A stretch of 64,000 nt of DNA from Kuafuiihalomonas sp964473255. GTDB taxonomy: Bacteria; Myxococcota; Kuafuiibacteriia; Kuafuiibacteriales; Kuafuiibacteriaceae. This document shows positions 9,609-19,138 of this stretch, piece after piece. The notes under the pieces are model-generated. The model did no database searches, was not told the origin of the DNA, and saw nothing but the letters and a program-made list of their open reading frames with translations. Every line of letters begins with the position of its first letter. Position 1 is the first letter of the stretch. The stretch spans positions 36,335 to 100,334 of the forward strand of contig CAYYOT010000011.1 in the NCBI GenBank assembly GCA_964473255.1, given 5' to 3'. A program made the position numbers and the translations under genes.

Positions 9609-11378
9609 CTACTCGACGACGACTTCCTCGTCCTTGGCAACGCGCAGGACTTCCTCCGGCGTGGTCCCGCCATTGAGAGCCTTGCGCGCACCGTCCCCCA
9701 GGAGCGTCGACATGCCGTGGCCGACGGCATACTTCCGGATGGTGCCGGCATCGACGTTTTGAAGAATGAGCCGACGTACCTCGTCGTCGATGACCAGCAT
9801 CTCGTAGATTCCGGAGCGGCCACGAAAACCGGTCTCCAGGCAAAGCGGACACCCGACCTCCTTGAAGAAGCGGTGGCTCTCGTTGGGGCGTAGACCGAGC
9901 TCCTTGAACTGGTCGGCGCTCGGCTCGTAAGGTTCCTTGCAGTTGTCGCACAGGTTTCGGACCAGGCGCTGGGCCAGGACACCGATGAGCGTCGAAGAAA
10001 CCAAGAACGGTTCGACTCCCATCTCCACCAGTCGAGTGACCGCGCCGGGGGCATCGTTCGTATGGACGGTTGACAGCACCAGGTGGCCCGTCAGGGAGGC
10101 TTGGATGGCGATCTCCGCCGTTTCTCGGTCACGGATCTCACCCACCATGATCACGTCGGGATCTTGGCGAAGAAATGCTCGCAGTCCGCTGGCGAAGGTG
10201 AGTTCGATCTTGGAGGCCACCTGCATCTGACCGATTCCCGGTAGCTGGTACTCGACCGGATCTTCGACAGTCAGGATGTTGATGTCCGGCGAGTTGATCC
10301 GGGACAGAGCCGCATACAGGGTCGTCGTCTTACCGGAACCCGTCGGGCCCGATACCAGAAGAATCCCGTGCGGTCGGGTGATGAGGCCGGTGAACTCTGA
10401 ATAGGTCTTTTCGGCGAAGCCCAGGTCGTCGAGGGAAAGACGGGCACCCGAGCGATCGAGGATTCGCATGACGACTCGCTCGCCATGGGCGGTGGGGATC
10501 GTGCTCACACGCACGTCGATGTCTTTGCCGGCGATCTTTCGGCGAATGCGTCCGTCCTGGGGCAGACGCTTCTCTGCGATGTTCAGTCCGGACATGATCT
10601 TCACGCGAGCGATCACCGGGGACTGGGCGTGTTTGGGGGCTTCGACCTTCTTGTAGAGAATCCCGTCGATCCGGTTTCGGACGACGACCGACCGCTCGAA
10701 GCACTCGATGTGGATATCGGAAGCGCGGCTCTTGACGGCGTCACGCAGGAGCGCGTTCACGAAACGAATGATCGGAGCATCGTCGCCGCTCGCTTCATCG
10801 ATGAGGTCGATGGCGTCGATGTCATCCTCTTCCGACTCCTCCTCCGTCTGCAGGCGCTGCACGGCTTCGTGGGCCAGGCCCGTCGCGCGGTCGTACACGC
10901 GGTTGATCGCCGCGGTGATCTCTTCGGACTGGGCGAGGATGGGGACGATTCGTGACTCCAAGAGAAGCCCGACGTCGTCGACCGCGTCGGCATCGAGCGG
11001 GTCCGCCATGCAGACGACGACCGCGTCTTCGTCTCGGCGCAGCGGCAAGATGGTGTGAAGCTTGGCGAACGAGATGGGAACCTGCTGGACGATGTCGTCG
11101 GGGATGTCGTCGATGTCGATCGCCTCGATGTGCGGCATGTCGAACTGAGCGCCGAGGACTTGCGAGACCTGCAGATCGGTCAACTTGCCCGACTCCCGCA
11201 AGAGCTCCCCGATCCGGACACCCTCGTCCTCACTTTGGCGCTCGAGAGCATCGGTGACCTCGTCCGGGCCGACCAAGCCCAGTGAGATGGCAATCTCACC
11301 AAACAGTCGTCCCTCGAGGCGCCCTCCTCGCCGCATGTCGACTGGAGCTTGCTCCAGTCCCGTCAGGCTTTCGGTCAT
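9609..11378 (-). CDS. gspE: Type II secretion ATPase GspE
   Basis: A 589-residue hexameric ATPase. Residues 20-165 form the N1 domain that binds GspL (MshEN-type). The core has Walker A GPTGSGKTT (344-352), an Asp box (VEDPVEYQ, 371-378), Walker B with PDVIMVGEIRD (407-416) and a His box (LSTVHTND, 435-442). Two CxxC pairs (C477/C480 and C510/C513) make the zinc knuckle typical of GspE. An acidic linker (EEESEEDDIDAIDL) separates N1 and N2. Its ATG overlaps the gspD stop as ATGA. Confidence 0.96.
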   Translation of the reverse strand: MTESLTGLEQAPVDMRRGGRLEGRLFGEIAISLGLVGPDEVTDALERQSEDEGVRIGELLRESGKLTDLQVSQVLGAQFDMPHIEAIDIDDIPDDIVQQVPISFAKLHTILPLRRDEDAVVVCMADPLDADAVDDVGLLLESRIVPILAQSEEITAAINRVYDRATGLAHEAVQRLQTEEESEEDDIDAIDLIDEASGDDAPIIRFVNALLRDAVKSRASDIHIECFERSVVVRNRIDGILYKKVEAPKHAQSPVIARVKIMSGLNIAEKRLPQDGRIRRKIAGKDIDVRVSTIPTAHGERVVMRILDRSGARLSLDDLGFAEKTYSEFTGLITRPHGILLVSGPTGSGKTTTLYAALSRINSPDINILTVEDPVEYQLPGIGQMQVASKIELTFASGLRAFLRQDPDVIMVGEIRDRETAEIAIQASLTGHLVLSTVHTNDAPGAVTRLVEMGVEPFLVSSTLIGVLAQRLVRNLCDNCKEPYEPSADQFKELGLRPNESHRFFKEVGCPLCLETGFRGRSGIYEMLVIDDEVRRLILQNVDAGTIRKYAVGHGMSTLLGDGARKALNGGTTPEEVLRVAKDEEVVVE

Positions 11379-14029
11379 GGCTGCTGCTCTGCCTCCGTCT
11401 CGCCGGGCACTTCGAACCGCCTCGCCTCGGGAATCGTCGGCGTCGACTCCGAATCGAGATACGGGCCCTCGGTACCCGGTTCCGCGCTCGCGTCGGGCCT
11501 CTGCCCCTCGGCCGGACCGATGATCATCTCATCGGGCGTCCCCGGTCCGTCGTTTTCCGCCTTTTCCAGCTCTTTGGCGATCGCAGCTCGGTAGCTCGAC
11601 AGCGGCCCCTGCTTCTGGGACCAGTCGATGGCCGCACGGTACTCCACCGACGTCCCGTAGAACCGGTCGATGAAGTCTTTTCGCTCGTCCATCTTCCGCT
11701 CGAAGATCTTACGGAAGTCCTCTGGACCGCGGATGATGTACGGCGTCAGCACCAGCAGAAGATTGATCTTCTCGACCGTCTTCTGATTCTGCTTGAACAG
11801 GAAACCGATCAGCGGGATGTCCCCTAGAATGGGTGTCTTGGACTCGCTGATGGTCTCGCGGTCACGGACGAGACCGCCGATCACGACGCTGTCCTGGCTG
11901 CGAACCACGATCACGGTCTTCGCGACCCGGTTCGTCGTGATGACCTGGCCGGTGACCTGATCGATGCCACCGACTTCGGAGAGCTCCTGGTCGACCTCGA
12001 GCCGCACGTAGTCTTCGTCATTGATCTGCGGCTTGAGCTTGAGCGTGAGACCGACGTCTTCACGGTTGATGTTGACCGAACCGAGCCCCAGTCCGCCCAA
12101 GGCTCCCAGAGCCTGATTGCCCTGAACCTGCCCGGCTCCCAGGGCACCCAGGCCACTCAGGCCACCCAAGGTCAGACCAGAAGGAAACGGCCGCTGCTCG
12201 TTCACCTGAATTTCGGCTTCCTCGTTGTCCATCGTCAGAAGGTGAGGCGAGGAAACCACGTTGACGTCGTTGGTGCTCTTCAAGGCCTGAAGCACGACGC
12301 CGATCGCGGGAATGCCGCCCTGGATGATGTTCTCCGTTCCTCCGAGCGTTGGACCGCGCACCGCGCCGGCGAGACCCAGCAAGCTCGCGAGGGTCAGAGG
12401 GTTGCTGCTCGCGAGCAGTGAGCTGAGTTCCTGGGTCGGCGTGTTCGAAAAGATGATCGGAGTCTGTTGACCGTCGATGGTTGGCGAGACGCCGCCGTGC
12501 CAGCCAACGCCGACGTTGCGGTCGTTGTTGGTGGAGACCTCGAGAATGACCGCCTCCACGAACACCTGAAAGCGAGGTACGTCGAGCTTCTCGATGACGC
12601 GTTCCACCGATGAGTAATCGCTCTTGCTGGCGGTGATCACCAGGCTGTTCGTTGCCTTGTCGGCGGTGATCTTTACTTCTCCCTCGAAGAGCGATGCGGC
12701 GCTCGCTCCGGCCGAAGCCTGCTGATTTCGCCGTTGGCGCGCCGTGCTTCCCGCGCCCGCCGAACGCCCGCCGCCCTGGGCCAAAGCAGCTAGCGTCGAC
12801 GAAAGCTCTTCGGCGTCGGCGTGGCGCAGACGGACGACTCGGATCTGCCCCTGAGTCCCATCCTCGGGAACGTCCAGTTCCTCCATCAGCGCGACGATCT
12901 GTCGAAATGCCGCCTCGGAAGCGATGATGATCAGCTTGTTGGTCCGGTCATCGGCAAGGATCTTCGAGACTGAGAGCTGACCCTCGCCCTCGTCCGATGA
13001 TTGCGTGGGTGTGGCTTGTTGGGCCCCCTTCGCTGGCTTGGCCGCCGTCCGACTCGTCGTCCCTTTGGCCGCCTGGTCGAACACCTGGTTCAGCTTCTCC
13101 GCGATCTCGCTCGCCGATGCGAACTGGACGGGCACGACCCGTACCTGTTCGAGGGCCCCTGGTCGGTCCAGCTCCTGTAGGATGCGCTCGAGCTTCTGGA
13201 TCACCGTCGCGTAGTCGGTGGCGATGATGATGCCCGTTTCCCGGAAAGGGTGAATCTGCCCCCCCGGCGCACTCTTGAAGATGTTCAAGTAGTTGACCAC
13301 GCGATCCAGGTCGGCCGCGTACTGGAGCTTCCAGATCTTGGTGACGATGCGGTCGTACACCGGGACGTCGGAATCACTGCCGTAGATCGGAACGGTGGAG
13401 CGAACGCCGTCGTTGGCCTGGATGATCTTGTAGTACCGGCCGGTCCGGACGATCGTGAAATCATTTGCTTCCAGGGTCGAAAGAAACGCCCGCCAGATCT
13501 CGTCGACCGTCACCTGCGTACCGGTTATGATTTCGAACTTTTGGCTCCTGACCTTGTTCGTGAGGATGAAGTTATTGCAGGTCAGCTTGCTGATGGCCTT
13601 GGTGAGCTCTTGAATGTCGCCGGTGAAGTTGAAGGCGGTTCGAGCACCGGGCCGCATCGGGCGGCAGCTGCCGTCTTCGGAGAGCTGTTGGCGTAGCTTG
13701 GCCACCGGGCTCTCCGACGGGGAAGACCGGGAAGTCCTCGAGGAACGAGACGGTCGCTCCGGGGCCGGAGGAGGCGTCCGCTCCTGAGCTTGCTGTAGCT
13801 TTCGCGTACGAGACTCACGTAGCCGCTGCAGAGCGTTGCTGCGCTCGTCGACCCTTCGCCCGTCCGTGGTCGGTTGTTGGACCGGCACTCCTTGGGAACG
13901 GAGGCGTAAGTCGCGAGCACTCGCCTTCGGTGGTTCGCCTTCTTCTTGTGCGAGAGACAGCATCGGAGCGGAGGCGAGCAGCCCGCACAGCCCCGACGTC
14001 AGCGCGCAGAGTTTGAGCGTTCGCGTCAT
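11375..14029 (-). CDS. gspD: Type II secretion outer-membrane secretin GspD
   Basis: An 884-residue secretin. A Sec signal peptide (to about residue 27, LSLAQ) is followed by a basic low-complexity linker, an N0 domain and three N1-N3 KH-like domains (for instance EIITGTQVTVDEIWRAFLS, RVVPVQFASASEIAEKLN and RVVRLRHADAEELSSTLAAL). The C-terminal secretin barrel includes VPRFQVFVEAVILEVS, VVSSPHLLTMDNEEAEI and VVIGGLVRDRE. A Gly/Leu-rich segment at roughly residues 620-650 lies between gate strands. The final tail is Pro/Glu-rich. It forms the outer-membrane exit pore and contacts GspC. Confidence 0.95.
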   Translation of the reverse strand: MTRTLKLCALTSGLCGLLASAPMLSLAQEEGEPPKASARDLRLRSQGVPVQQPTTDGRRVDERSNALQRLRESRTRKLQQAQERTPPPAPERPSRSSRTSRSSPSESPVAKLRQQLSEDGSCRPMRPGARTAFNFTGDIQELTKAISKLTCNNFILTNKVRSQKFEIITGTQVTVDEIWRAFLSTLEANDFTIVRTGRYYKIIQANDGVRSTVPIYGSDSDVPVYDRIVTKIWKLQYAADLDRVVNYLNIFKSAPGGQIHPFRETGIIIATDYATVIQKLERILQELDRPGALEQVRVVPVQFASASEIAEKLNQVFDQAAKGTTSRTAAKPAKGAQQATPTQSSDEGEGQLSVSKILADDRTNKLIIIASEAAFRQIVALMEELDVPEDGTQGQIRVVRLRHADAEELSSTLAALAQGGGRSAGAGSTARQRRNQQASAGASAASLFEGEVKITADKATNSLVITASKSDYSSVERVIEKLDVPRFQVFVEAVILEVSTNNDRNVGVGWHGGVSPTIDGQQTPIIFSNTPTQELSSLLASSNPLTLASLLGLAGAVRGPTLGGTENIIQGGIPAIGVVLQALKSTNDVNVVSSPHLLTMDNEEAEIQVNEQRPFPSGLTLGGLSGLGALGAGQVQGNQALGALGGLGLGSVNINREDVGLTLKLKPQINDEDYVRLEVDQELSEVGGIDQVTGQVITTNRVAKTVIVVRSQDSVVIGGLVRDRETISESKTPILGDIPLIGFLFKQNQKTVEKINLLLVLTPYIIRGPEDFRKIFERKMDERKDFIDRFYGTSVEYRAAIDWSQKQGPLSSYRAAIAKELEKAENDGPGTPDEMIIGPAEGQRPDASAEPGTEGPYLDSESTPTIPEARRFEVPGETEAEQQP

Positions 14030-14033
14030 GTGT

Positions 14034-14966
14034 TCACCGAATGTTGTAGGTCAGCGTCATCGACTTGCCGCGACGCACGAGATCGACGGTGACGGTCTGA
14101 GCGTCTTTCAGCTTGCCGTAGATCTCCAGGGCCTTTTCCGGACTATTCATCTCGAAGCCGTTGATCTTCTGGATGATGTCGCCGTTCTGAATTCCGATCT
14201 TCTGGTAGAGTGAGTTCGGCCGGATCGAGAACAGCTTGAACCCGTTGGCTTTTCCGTCTTTGAAGCTGGGAACGATACGCGCCTGAGTGGCGAGCTTGCT
14301 CATGTTGCTGAGCGCACCGTCGATCTCGGCCTTCGGAATCTCGTACTCTCCCGCTTTCGTCTTCCGGATGTTCGAGTCGTCGGGCTCATCCTCCCGACCC
14401 TTCATGGCCAGTTCCGGCGTCGAGCGCTTCTTGGTTTCGGGGTCATCCAGGGAAACGAGTTCGCATCGTCCGTTCCGGTCGAGGTACACGTCGCGCGTCT
14501 TGACCCTCATGACCTTTCCCGAGTCGGGAAACGGGTCGCCGGGTCGAAGAATGAGGACTTCGTCGTCCTTTTGAAAGACGGCCGCCGATTCTTCGGGGTC
14601 GGCGTAGACGACGGTTCCAAGGAGGTTGACCGACGCCCCGGCCGCCGTGCAGTTCGACTCGTCGAACTCACCGGCTTCTTCTTCGTCCTCCTCGGTCGCC
14701 TTTTTGGCCTCCTCCTCGGCTACGAGGTCCTCGCGAAGCGCCTCGAGAAGGTTGCGTTCGAGGAAGGCATCCCGAGCGATCGCGTACTCCTCGACTGGAG
14801 CGGCAGTTGCTGGCGCCTCCGCTGAACTTCGGATCAGCTGCTCAGGGGGAACCTCGAGGCCGCCGCGCACGAAGGCGTTGACGGTCCGGGCCACCAAGAG
14901 CCCTGCACCCAGGATGACGAGCAGGTGGAACGTCCAGAAGTAGTTCTTGAAGTACGCGTCGAACAT
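14034..14966 (-). CDS. gspC: Type II secretion coupling protein GspC with PDZ domain
   Basis: A 310-residue bitopic protein and first gene of the gsp operon. The membrane helix lies at about residues 12-30 (WTFHLLVILGAGLLVART), then an acidic linker (EEEAKKATEEDEEEAGE), the HR homology region (VNLLGTVVYADPEESAAVF) and a C-terminal PDZ domain (FSIRPNSLYQKIGIQNGDIIQKINGFEM). GspC links the inner-membrane platform to GspD and is thought to select substrates. No promoter element could be recognised with confidence in the 164 bp upstream, which contain a small GCACAG/CTGTGC hairpin near 14980 and the palindrome CCAGCGCTGG just beyond it. Confidence 0.92.
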   Translation of the reverse strand: MFDAYFKNYFWTFHLLVILGAGLLVARTVNAFVRGGLEVPPEQLIRSSAEAPATAAPVEEYAIARDAFLERNLLEALREDLVAEEEAKKATEEDEEEAGEFDESNCTAAGASVNLLGTVVYADPEESAAVFQKDDEVLILRPGDPFPDSGKVMRVKTRDVYLDRNGRCELVSLDDPETKKRSTPELAMKGREDEPDDSNIRKTKAGEYEIPKAEIDGALSNMSKLATQARIVPSFKDGKANGFKLFSIRPNSLYQKIGIQNGDIIQKINGFEMNSPEKALEIYGKLKDAQTVTVDLVRRGKSMTLTYNIR

Positions 14967-15130
14967 CTGAGCCCCAGCAGCCGCACAGCACAGGCTGTGC
15001 CAGCGCTGGTCTCGGCGATCTCCATCACTTTTGCGCGACCTGGGCCTGACAGTTTGGCATTCGGTCCCGGCCGCCCTGACTTTTTGTCGGAGCGCCCCGG
15101 AGCCGCCTTCGAGCTGATAGCCTGCGGAGC

Positions 15131-15844
15131 GTGTGTGGCCGGTTCTCCCTGACCGTCGATCCGTCGGCGGTTCGAACCCTCTTCGACCTCGGTCCCATTC
15201 CCGAGAGCGAGGACCAAAGCCTCACCCACCGTCCCCGCTACAATGTCGCTCCGACCCAACCGATCCTCGCTGTCGAAGGGCCAGTCGGACAGCCCCGGGC
15301 GAGCTGGGCTGCCTGGACGTTCCTGCCCCCGTCACCGCAGCGCCCCCCGCTCATCAACGCCCGCATGGAGACCGTCTTCGAGCGCGGGGGGCTGAGCCGA
15401 GCGGCGAGGTCGCGCCGGTGCGTGGTCGTCGCGGACGGCTTTTTCGAATGGGAGCGCCGGGGACGTCACAAACAGCCGTACTGGATTCGGCCTTCGGACC
15501 ATGGCCTGTGGCTGCTGGCCGGCGTCTTGAATCCTTGGCCGAGCGGTCGGGTGGGCTGCGCGATTCTCACCGGGCCCGCCGACCCTCGGCTCGCCGAACT
15601 TCACGACCGCCAGCCCGTCGTCGTGCACCCCGAGAATCTCGGCCTTTGGCTCGACCCAGCGCTCGACGGGCGACCGCCTCTCGAACCGGTCCTGCGCGCC
15701 TCCATCGGGCCGCTCGATGTGGTTCCCGTCTCGCGTCGGGTCAACTCGGTCGCCAACGACGATCCGTCGTGCGTGGAGACGGTCGACGTGTCGGACGTCG
15801 AGCCCGCTCCCCGGCCACCTCGCCAGACGAGCTTCGACTGGTGA
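15131..15844 (+). CDS. yedK: SRAP domain protein (YedK/HMCES family), abasic-site DNA shield
   Basis: A 237-residue SOS response-associated peptidase family protein. Translation begins with GTG so that Cys2 becomes the N-terminal nucleophile after Met removal (MCGRFSLT). Conserved residues follow: YNVAPTQ, the Asn in INARMET, the Glu in GFFEW, and the His in LHDRQPVVV. The family forms a thiazolidine crosslink with abasic sites in single-stranded DNA and so protects them. It is divergent from gspC, and its stop abuts the glmS stop (TGA directly followed by TCA). The C-terminal tail is Pro-rich and not conserved. Confidence 0.9.
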   Translation: MCGRFSLTVDPSAVRTLFDLGPIPESEDQSLTHRPRYNVAPTQPILAVEGPVGQPRASWAAWTFLPPSPQRPPLINARMETVFERGGLSRAARSRRCVVVADGFFEWERRGRHKQPYWIRPSDHGLWLLAGVLNPWPSGRVGCAILTGPADPRLAELHDRQPVVVHPENLGLWLDPALDGRPPLEPVLRASIGPLDVVPVSRRVNSVANDDPSCVETVDVSDVEPAPRPPRQTSFDW

Positions 15845-17677
15845 TCACTCGACGGTGACGCTCTTGGCCAAATTCCGCGGCTGGTCGACGTCCGTGCCCC
15901 GAAAATCGGCCACGTGGTAGGCGATCAGCTGCAGGGGAATCGTAGTCAGGATCGGGTCCAGCAGCTCGTGGTTGGAAGGCACCACGAAGACATCCTCTGC
16001 GATGTGAGCCAGCTTCGAGTCGCGCTCGGCCCCGATCAGAATCAATCGACCGCTCCGCGCGCGGACCTCTTCGAGGTTGGAGAGGACCTTGTCGTAGGAG
16101 ACGCCAGGGGTCGCGACTGCGACGACGGGAAGGTTCTCGTCGATCAGCGCGATGGGACCGTGTTTCATTTCTCCGGCCGAATACCCCTCCGCATGTATGT
16201 ATGAGATCTCCTTGAGCTTCAGGGCCCCCTCCAGGGCTATCGGGTAGGCGGGACCCCGGCCCAGGAACAGGAAGTTCGAAGCCTTCGAGTAGCGGCGGGC
16301 GATGGTGATGATGCTGGCCTCGCGGTTGAGAATACTCTCGATCTGGGCCGGCACTTCGAGCAGCCGGCCCAGCAGGTCTCGCGCGCGCTCCTCGTCGAGA
16401 ATGCCGCGCTTCGAGCCGAAGTGAAGCGCCATCAGGAAGAGCGCCACCAGCTGCGTCGTGAAGGCCTTGGTCGAAGCAACCCCGATCTCGGGACCGGCAT
16501 GCGTATAGAGCACGCCGCCGGACTTCATGCACTCACGCGCGATCGATGACTCGATCACGTTGCAGATCCCGAAGATGGTCGCCCCCAGTCGTTTCGACTC
16601 TTTGAGCGCGGCGAGGGTATCGGCCGTCTCGCCTGATTGCGAGATGGCGAGCACCCCCGTGCCATCGTCGATGACCGGCTGGCGGTAGCGAAACTCGCTG
16701 GCCAAGTCGACTTCCACCGGGATGCGAGCGAGCGACTCGAACATGAACTTGCCGACGAGCCCCGCATGGTAGCTCGTTCCGCAGGCCGTGATCACGAGGC
16801 GCCTGAGACTCGACAGGTCTTCGACCGGCATGTCGTCCAGGGTCACTTCGCCCCGTTCGAGACTGACTCGGCCGCGAATCGTGTCGGCGATCGCTGTCGG
16901 CTGCTCGAAGATCTCCTTGTGCATGAAGTGCTTGTGCCCGCCCTTCTCGGCTTGCACCGGCGACCATTCGATGTGCCTGACGACGTGCTCGACCGGGTCT
17001 CCGGCCTCGGTGGTGACCTGAAGGCTACCCGAGGAAACGACCGCCATCTGGCCGTCCTCCAGAAACACGAAGTCGCGAGTATGGGACAAACACGCCGGAA
17101 CGTCCGAGGCTACGAAGCACTCGCCGTCGGCGATGCCGACCACGATCGGTGACGCGTTCTTGGCGGTGATCAGCTTGTCGGGCTCGCGCTCGCAGAGGAT
17201 CAGAAAAGCGTACGCTCCGCGCACCCTCTCCAGAGCGGCACGGACCGCTCGGGTGAAATCGAGCCCCTTTCCCATCTCTTGGGCCACGAGATGGGCCATG
17301 ATCTCCGTATCGGTCTCGCTGCTGAACCGTCGATCCGTGTCCTTGAGAGCCTGGCGCAGCTGCAGGTGGTTCTCGATGATCCCGTTATGGACGACGGTGA
17401 TGCCGTCGACGGAGTGGGGGTGGGCGTTCTCTTCCGACGGGCGCCCGTGCGTGGCCCAACGGGTATGGCCGATCCCTATCGTCCCCTGGAGGGGACGCTC
17501 TTTCAGCGCTCGGTCCAGGTTCTTGAGCTTACCGACCGCCCGCCGAACGACGGTCGCTCCGTCTTCCAGGACGGCGATCCCGGCGGAATCGTACCCCCGG
17601 TACTCCAGTTTGTGGAGGCCCTCCATGATCACTTCCGGGGCTTGGCGCGTTCCCACGTATCCAACGATGCCGCACAC
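15845..17677 (-). CDS. glmS: Glutamine-fructose-6-phosphate aminotransferase (isomerizing)
   Basis: A 610-residue enzyme that makes glucosamine-6-phosphate for peptidoglycan and LPS. The N-terminal Ntn glutaminase starts CGIVGYVGT, with Cys1 as nucleophile, and has EYRGYDSAGIA and the GHTRWATHG motif. Two SIS sugar isomerase domains follow (around 290-420 and 460-600), and the C-terminus PRNLAKSVTVE is the family signature. The GTG at 17677 is chosen because it puts Cys next to the initiator; a GTG two codons upstream would leave two extra residues and a blocked nucleophile. It begins 2 bp after the glmU stop. Confidence 0.97.
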   Translation of the reverse strand: MCGIVGYVGTRQAPEVIMEGLHKLEYRGYDSAGIAVLEDGATVVRRAVGKLKNLDRALKERPLQGTIGIGHTRWATHGRPSEENAHPHSVDGITVVHNGIIENHLQLRQALKDTDRRFSSETDTEIMAHLVAQEMGKGLDFTRAVRAALERVRGAYAFLILCEREPDKLITAKNASPIVVGIADGECFVASDVPACLSHTRDFVFLEDGQMAVVSSGSLQVTTEAGDPVEHVVRHIEWSPVQAEKGGHKHFMHKEIFEQPTAIADTIRGRVSLERGEVTLDDMPVEDLSSLRRLVITACGTSYHAGLVGKFMFESLARIPVEVDLASEFRYRQPVIDDGTGVLAISQSGETADTLAALKESKRLGATIFGICNVIESSIARECMKSGGVLYTHAGPEIGVASTKAFTTQLVALFLMALHFGSKRGILDEERARDLLGRLLEVPAQIESILNREASIITIARRYSKASNFLFLGRGPAYPIALEGALKLKEISYIHAEGYSAGEMKHGPIALIDENLPVVAVATPGVSYDKVLSNLEEVRARSGRLILIGAERDSKLAHIAEDVFVVPSNHELLDPILTTIPLQLIAYHVADFRGTDVDQPRNLAKSVTVE

Positions 17678-17679
17678 GA

Positions 17680-19089
17680 TCACTTCTCCTCGTCGCGCGC
17701 AGACGCTCGGTCCTGCGCGCGCTGTCGGACCGCGGTGGCGCGCCCGTCCTTGTTTTGCTGTCGGGCGCGACCGAAGGCCAAAGCATCTTCGGAGACGTCC
17801 TCGGTGATCGTGCTCCCGGCGGCAACGTAGGCTCCAGACCGGATCTCGAGCGGAGCCACCAGCGTCGAGTTCGAGCCCACGAAGACGTCAGCGCCTATGT
17901 GGGTGGCGTACTTCGCTACGCCGTCGTAGTTGCAGGTGATGGTACCGGCGCCAACGTTCGACTTCGTGCCCACGCGGGCGGCGCCCAGGTACGCCAGGTG
18001 GTTGGCTTTGGCTCTGGGGCCGAGCACGGTGTTTTTCGTCTCGACGAAGTTTCCGACTTTGGCTCCCTCCTCCAGGACGGTGCCGGGGCGCAGGCGAGCG
18101 AAGGGGCCGACGCTGGCTGCGGGTCCCACCCGCGCCGACTCCAGCACCGAATAGGGGTGGATGACGGTATTGGCCTCCACGATCGCGTCGTCGAGTACGG
18201 ACCCGACGCCGATTTCGCAGTCTCGCTCCACCCGCGTCGAGCCGCGGAGGACGGCCGCAGGGTGGATGACGACGTCCGGTGCGACTTCTACGTCGGGGTC
18301 GATGCACACGGTCGCCGGGGCCAGGATCGTCACGCCGTCCAACATGAGGTCACGTGCTTTTTGCCTCCACTGAACGTCCTGGAGGTACGCGAGTTCGGCT
18401 CGATTGTTGACCCCCTGGACCTCCAGCGGGTCCCGAACCGCGACGGCCGCAACATCGTGGGCTCGAGCGGCAGCCGCCACCGCATCGGTCAAATAATACT
18501 CTCGCTGAGCGTTATCGGCGCTCAGGCCACCGAGCACGCCGCTCAGAAAGGTGGTTTCGGCGAGATAGGTGCCGGCATTGACCTCGGTCAGGCCGCGTTC
18601 GACCTCGCTCGCGTCTTTCTCCTCGACGACCCGAAGGACGGCGTCGTTCGCCGAGCGGACTACGCGCCCGTACCCGAAAGGCTGGGACAGCGTGGTCGTC
18701 AAGAACCGCAGACGCTCCGGTCCTGCACAGAGCTCGCGCAGCGTGGGTACGCCCAAGAGCGGCACGTCGCCGGAGAGGATCAAGACCCGTTCGGCCGACG
18801 TCCCCACGGCCTCCAGACCCACCCGAGCGGCGTGGCCCGTCCCCAGCTGCTCGGTCTGAACCACGAAGCGGAGCTGCCCCGGAAAGACCGTTTCCAGCTC
18901 TTCTTGCACCCGTGCGGCCTCATGGCCGATCACGACCACGACGGGGTCGGCCTCGAGCTCGAGCGCCGCCGTGATCGGGTAGGCAGCCAGGGGTCGCCCG
19001 CCGAGGCGATGCAGCACCTTCGGGAGCTTGCTCTTGAGGCGCGTCCCTTTTCCGGCGGCCAGCACGACGGCCGCCAACGACCTTTCCAT
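17680..19089 (-). CDS. glmU: Bifunctional GlmU (GlcNAc-1-P uridyltransferase / GlcN-1-P acetyltransferase)
   Basis: A 469-residue enzyme that makes UDP-GlcNAc. The N-terminal pyrophosphorylase has LAAGKGTRLKSKLPKVLH (residues 10-27), the QLGTGHA uracil-binding segment and a conserved NAGTYL. From about residue 255 a left-handed beta-helix of hexapeptide repeats forms the acetyltransferase, with GNFVETKNTVLG, NHLAYLGAA and GAGTITCNYDG. It is followed 2 bp later by glmS, so two successive enzymes of one pathway form an operon. The tail is rich in Arg, Ala and Asp. Confidence 0.96.
   Translation of the reverse strand: MERSLAAVVLAAGKGTRLKSKLPKVLHRLGGRPLAAYPITAALELEADPVVVVIGHEAARVQEELETVFPGQLRFVVQTEQLGTGHAARVGLEAVGTSAERVLILSGDVPLLGVPTLRELCAGPERLRFLTTTLSQPFGYGRVVRSANDAVLRVVEEKDASEVERGLTEVNAGTYLAETTFLSGVLGGLSADNAQREYYLTDAVAAAARAHDVAAVAVRDPLEVQGVNNRAELAYLQDVQWRQKARDLMLDGVTILAPATVCIDPDVEVAPDVVIHPAAVLRGSTRVERDCEIGVGSVLDDAIVEANTVIHPYSVLESARVGPAASVGPFARLRPGTVLEEGAKVGNFVETKNTVLGPRAKANHLAYLGAARVGTKSNVGAGTITCNYDGVAKYATHIGADVFVGSNSTLVAPLEIRSGAYVAAGSTITEDVSEDALAFGRARQQNKDGRATAVRQRAQDRASARDEEK
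17686..17690 (-). promoter_or_regulatory. Ribosome binding site deciding the glmS start
   Basis: AGGAG on the minus strand lies inside the last codons of glmU, 8 bases before the GTG at 17677. For the alternative GTG at 17683 the spacing would be only 2 bases. The site therefore supports the start that leaves catalytic Cys at position 2. Confidence 0.65.
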
Positions 19090-19138
19090 CTTCGATACGT
19101 CCTACGCCCCGTACCCACCGTCAACCAAGCGTCGGTGA

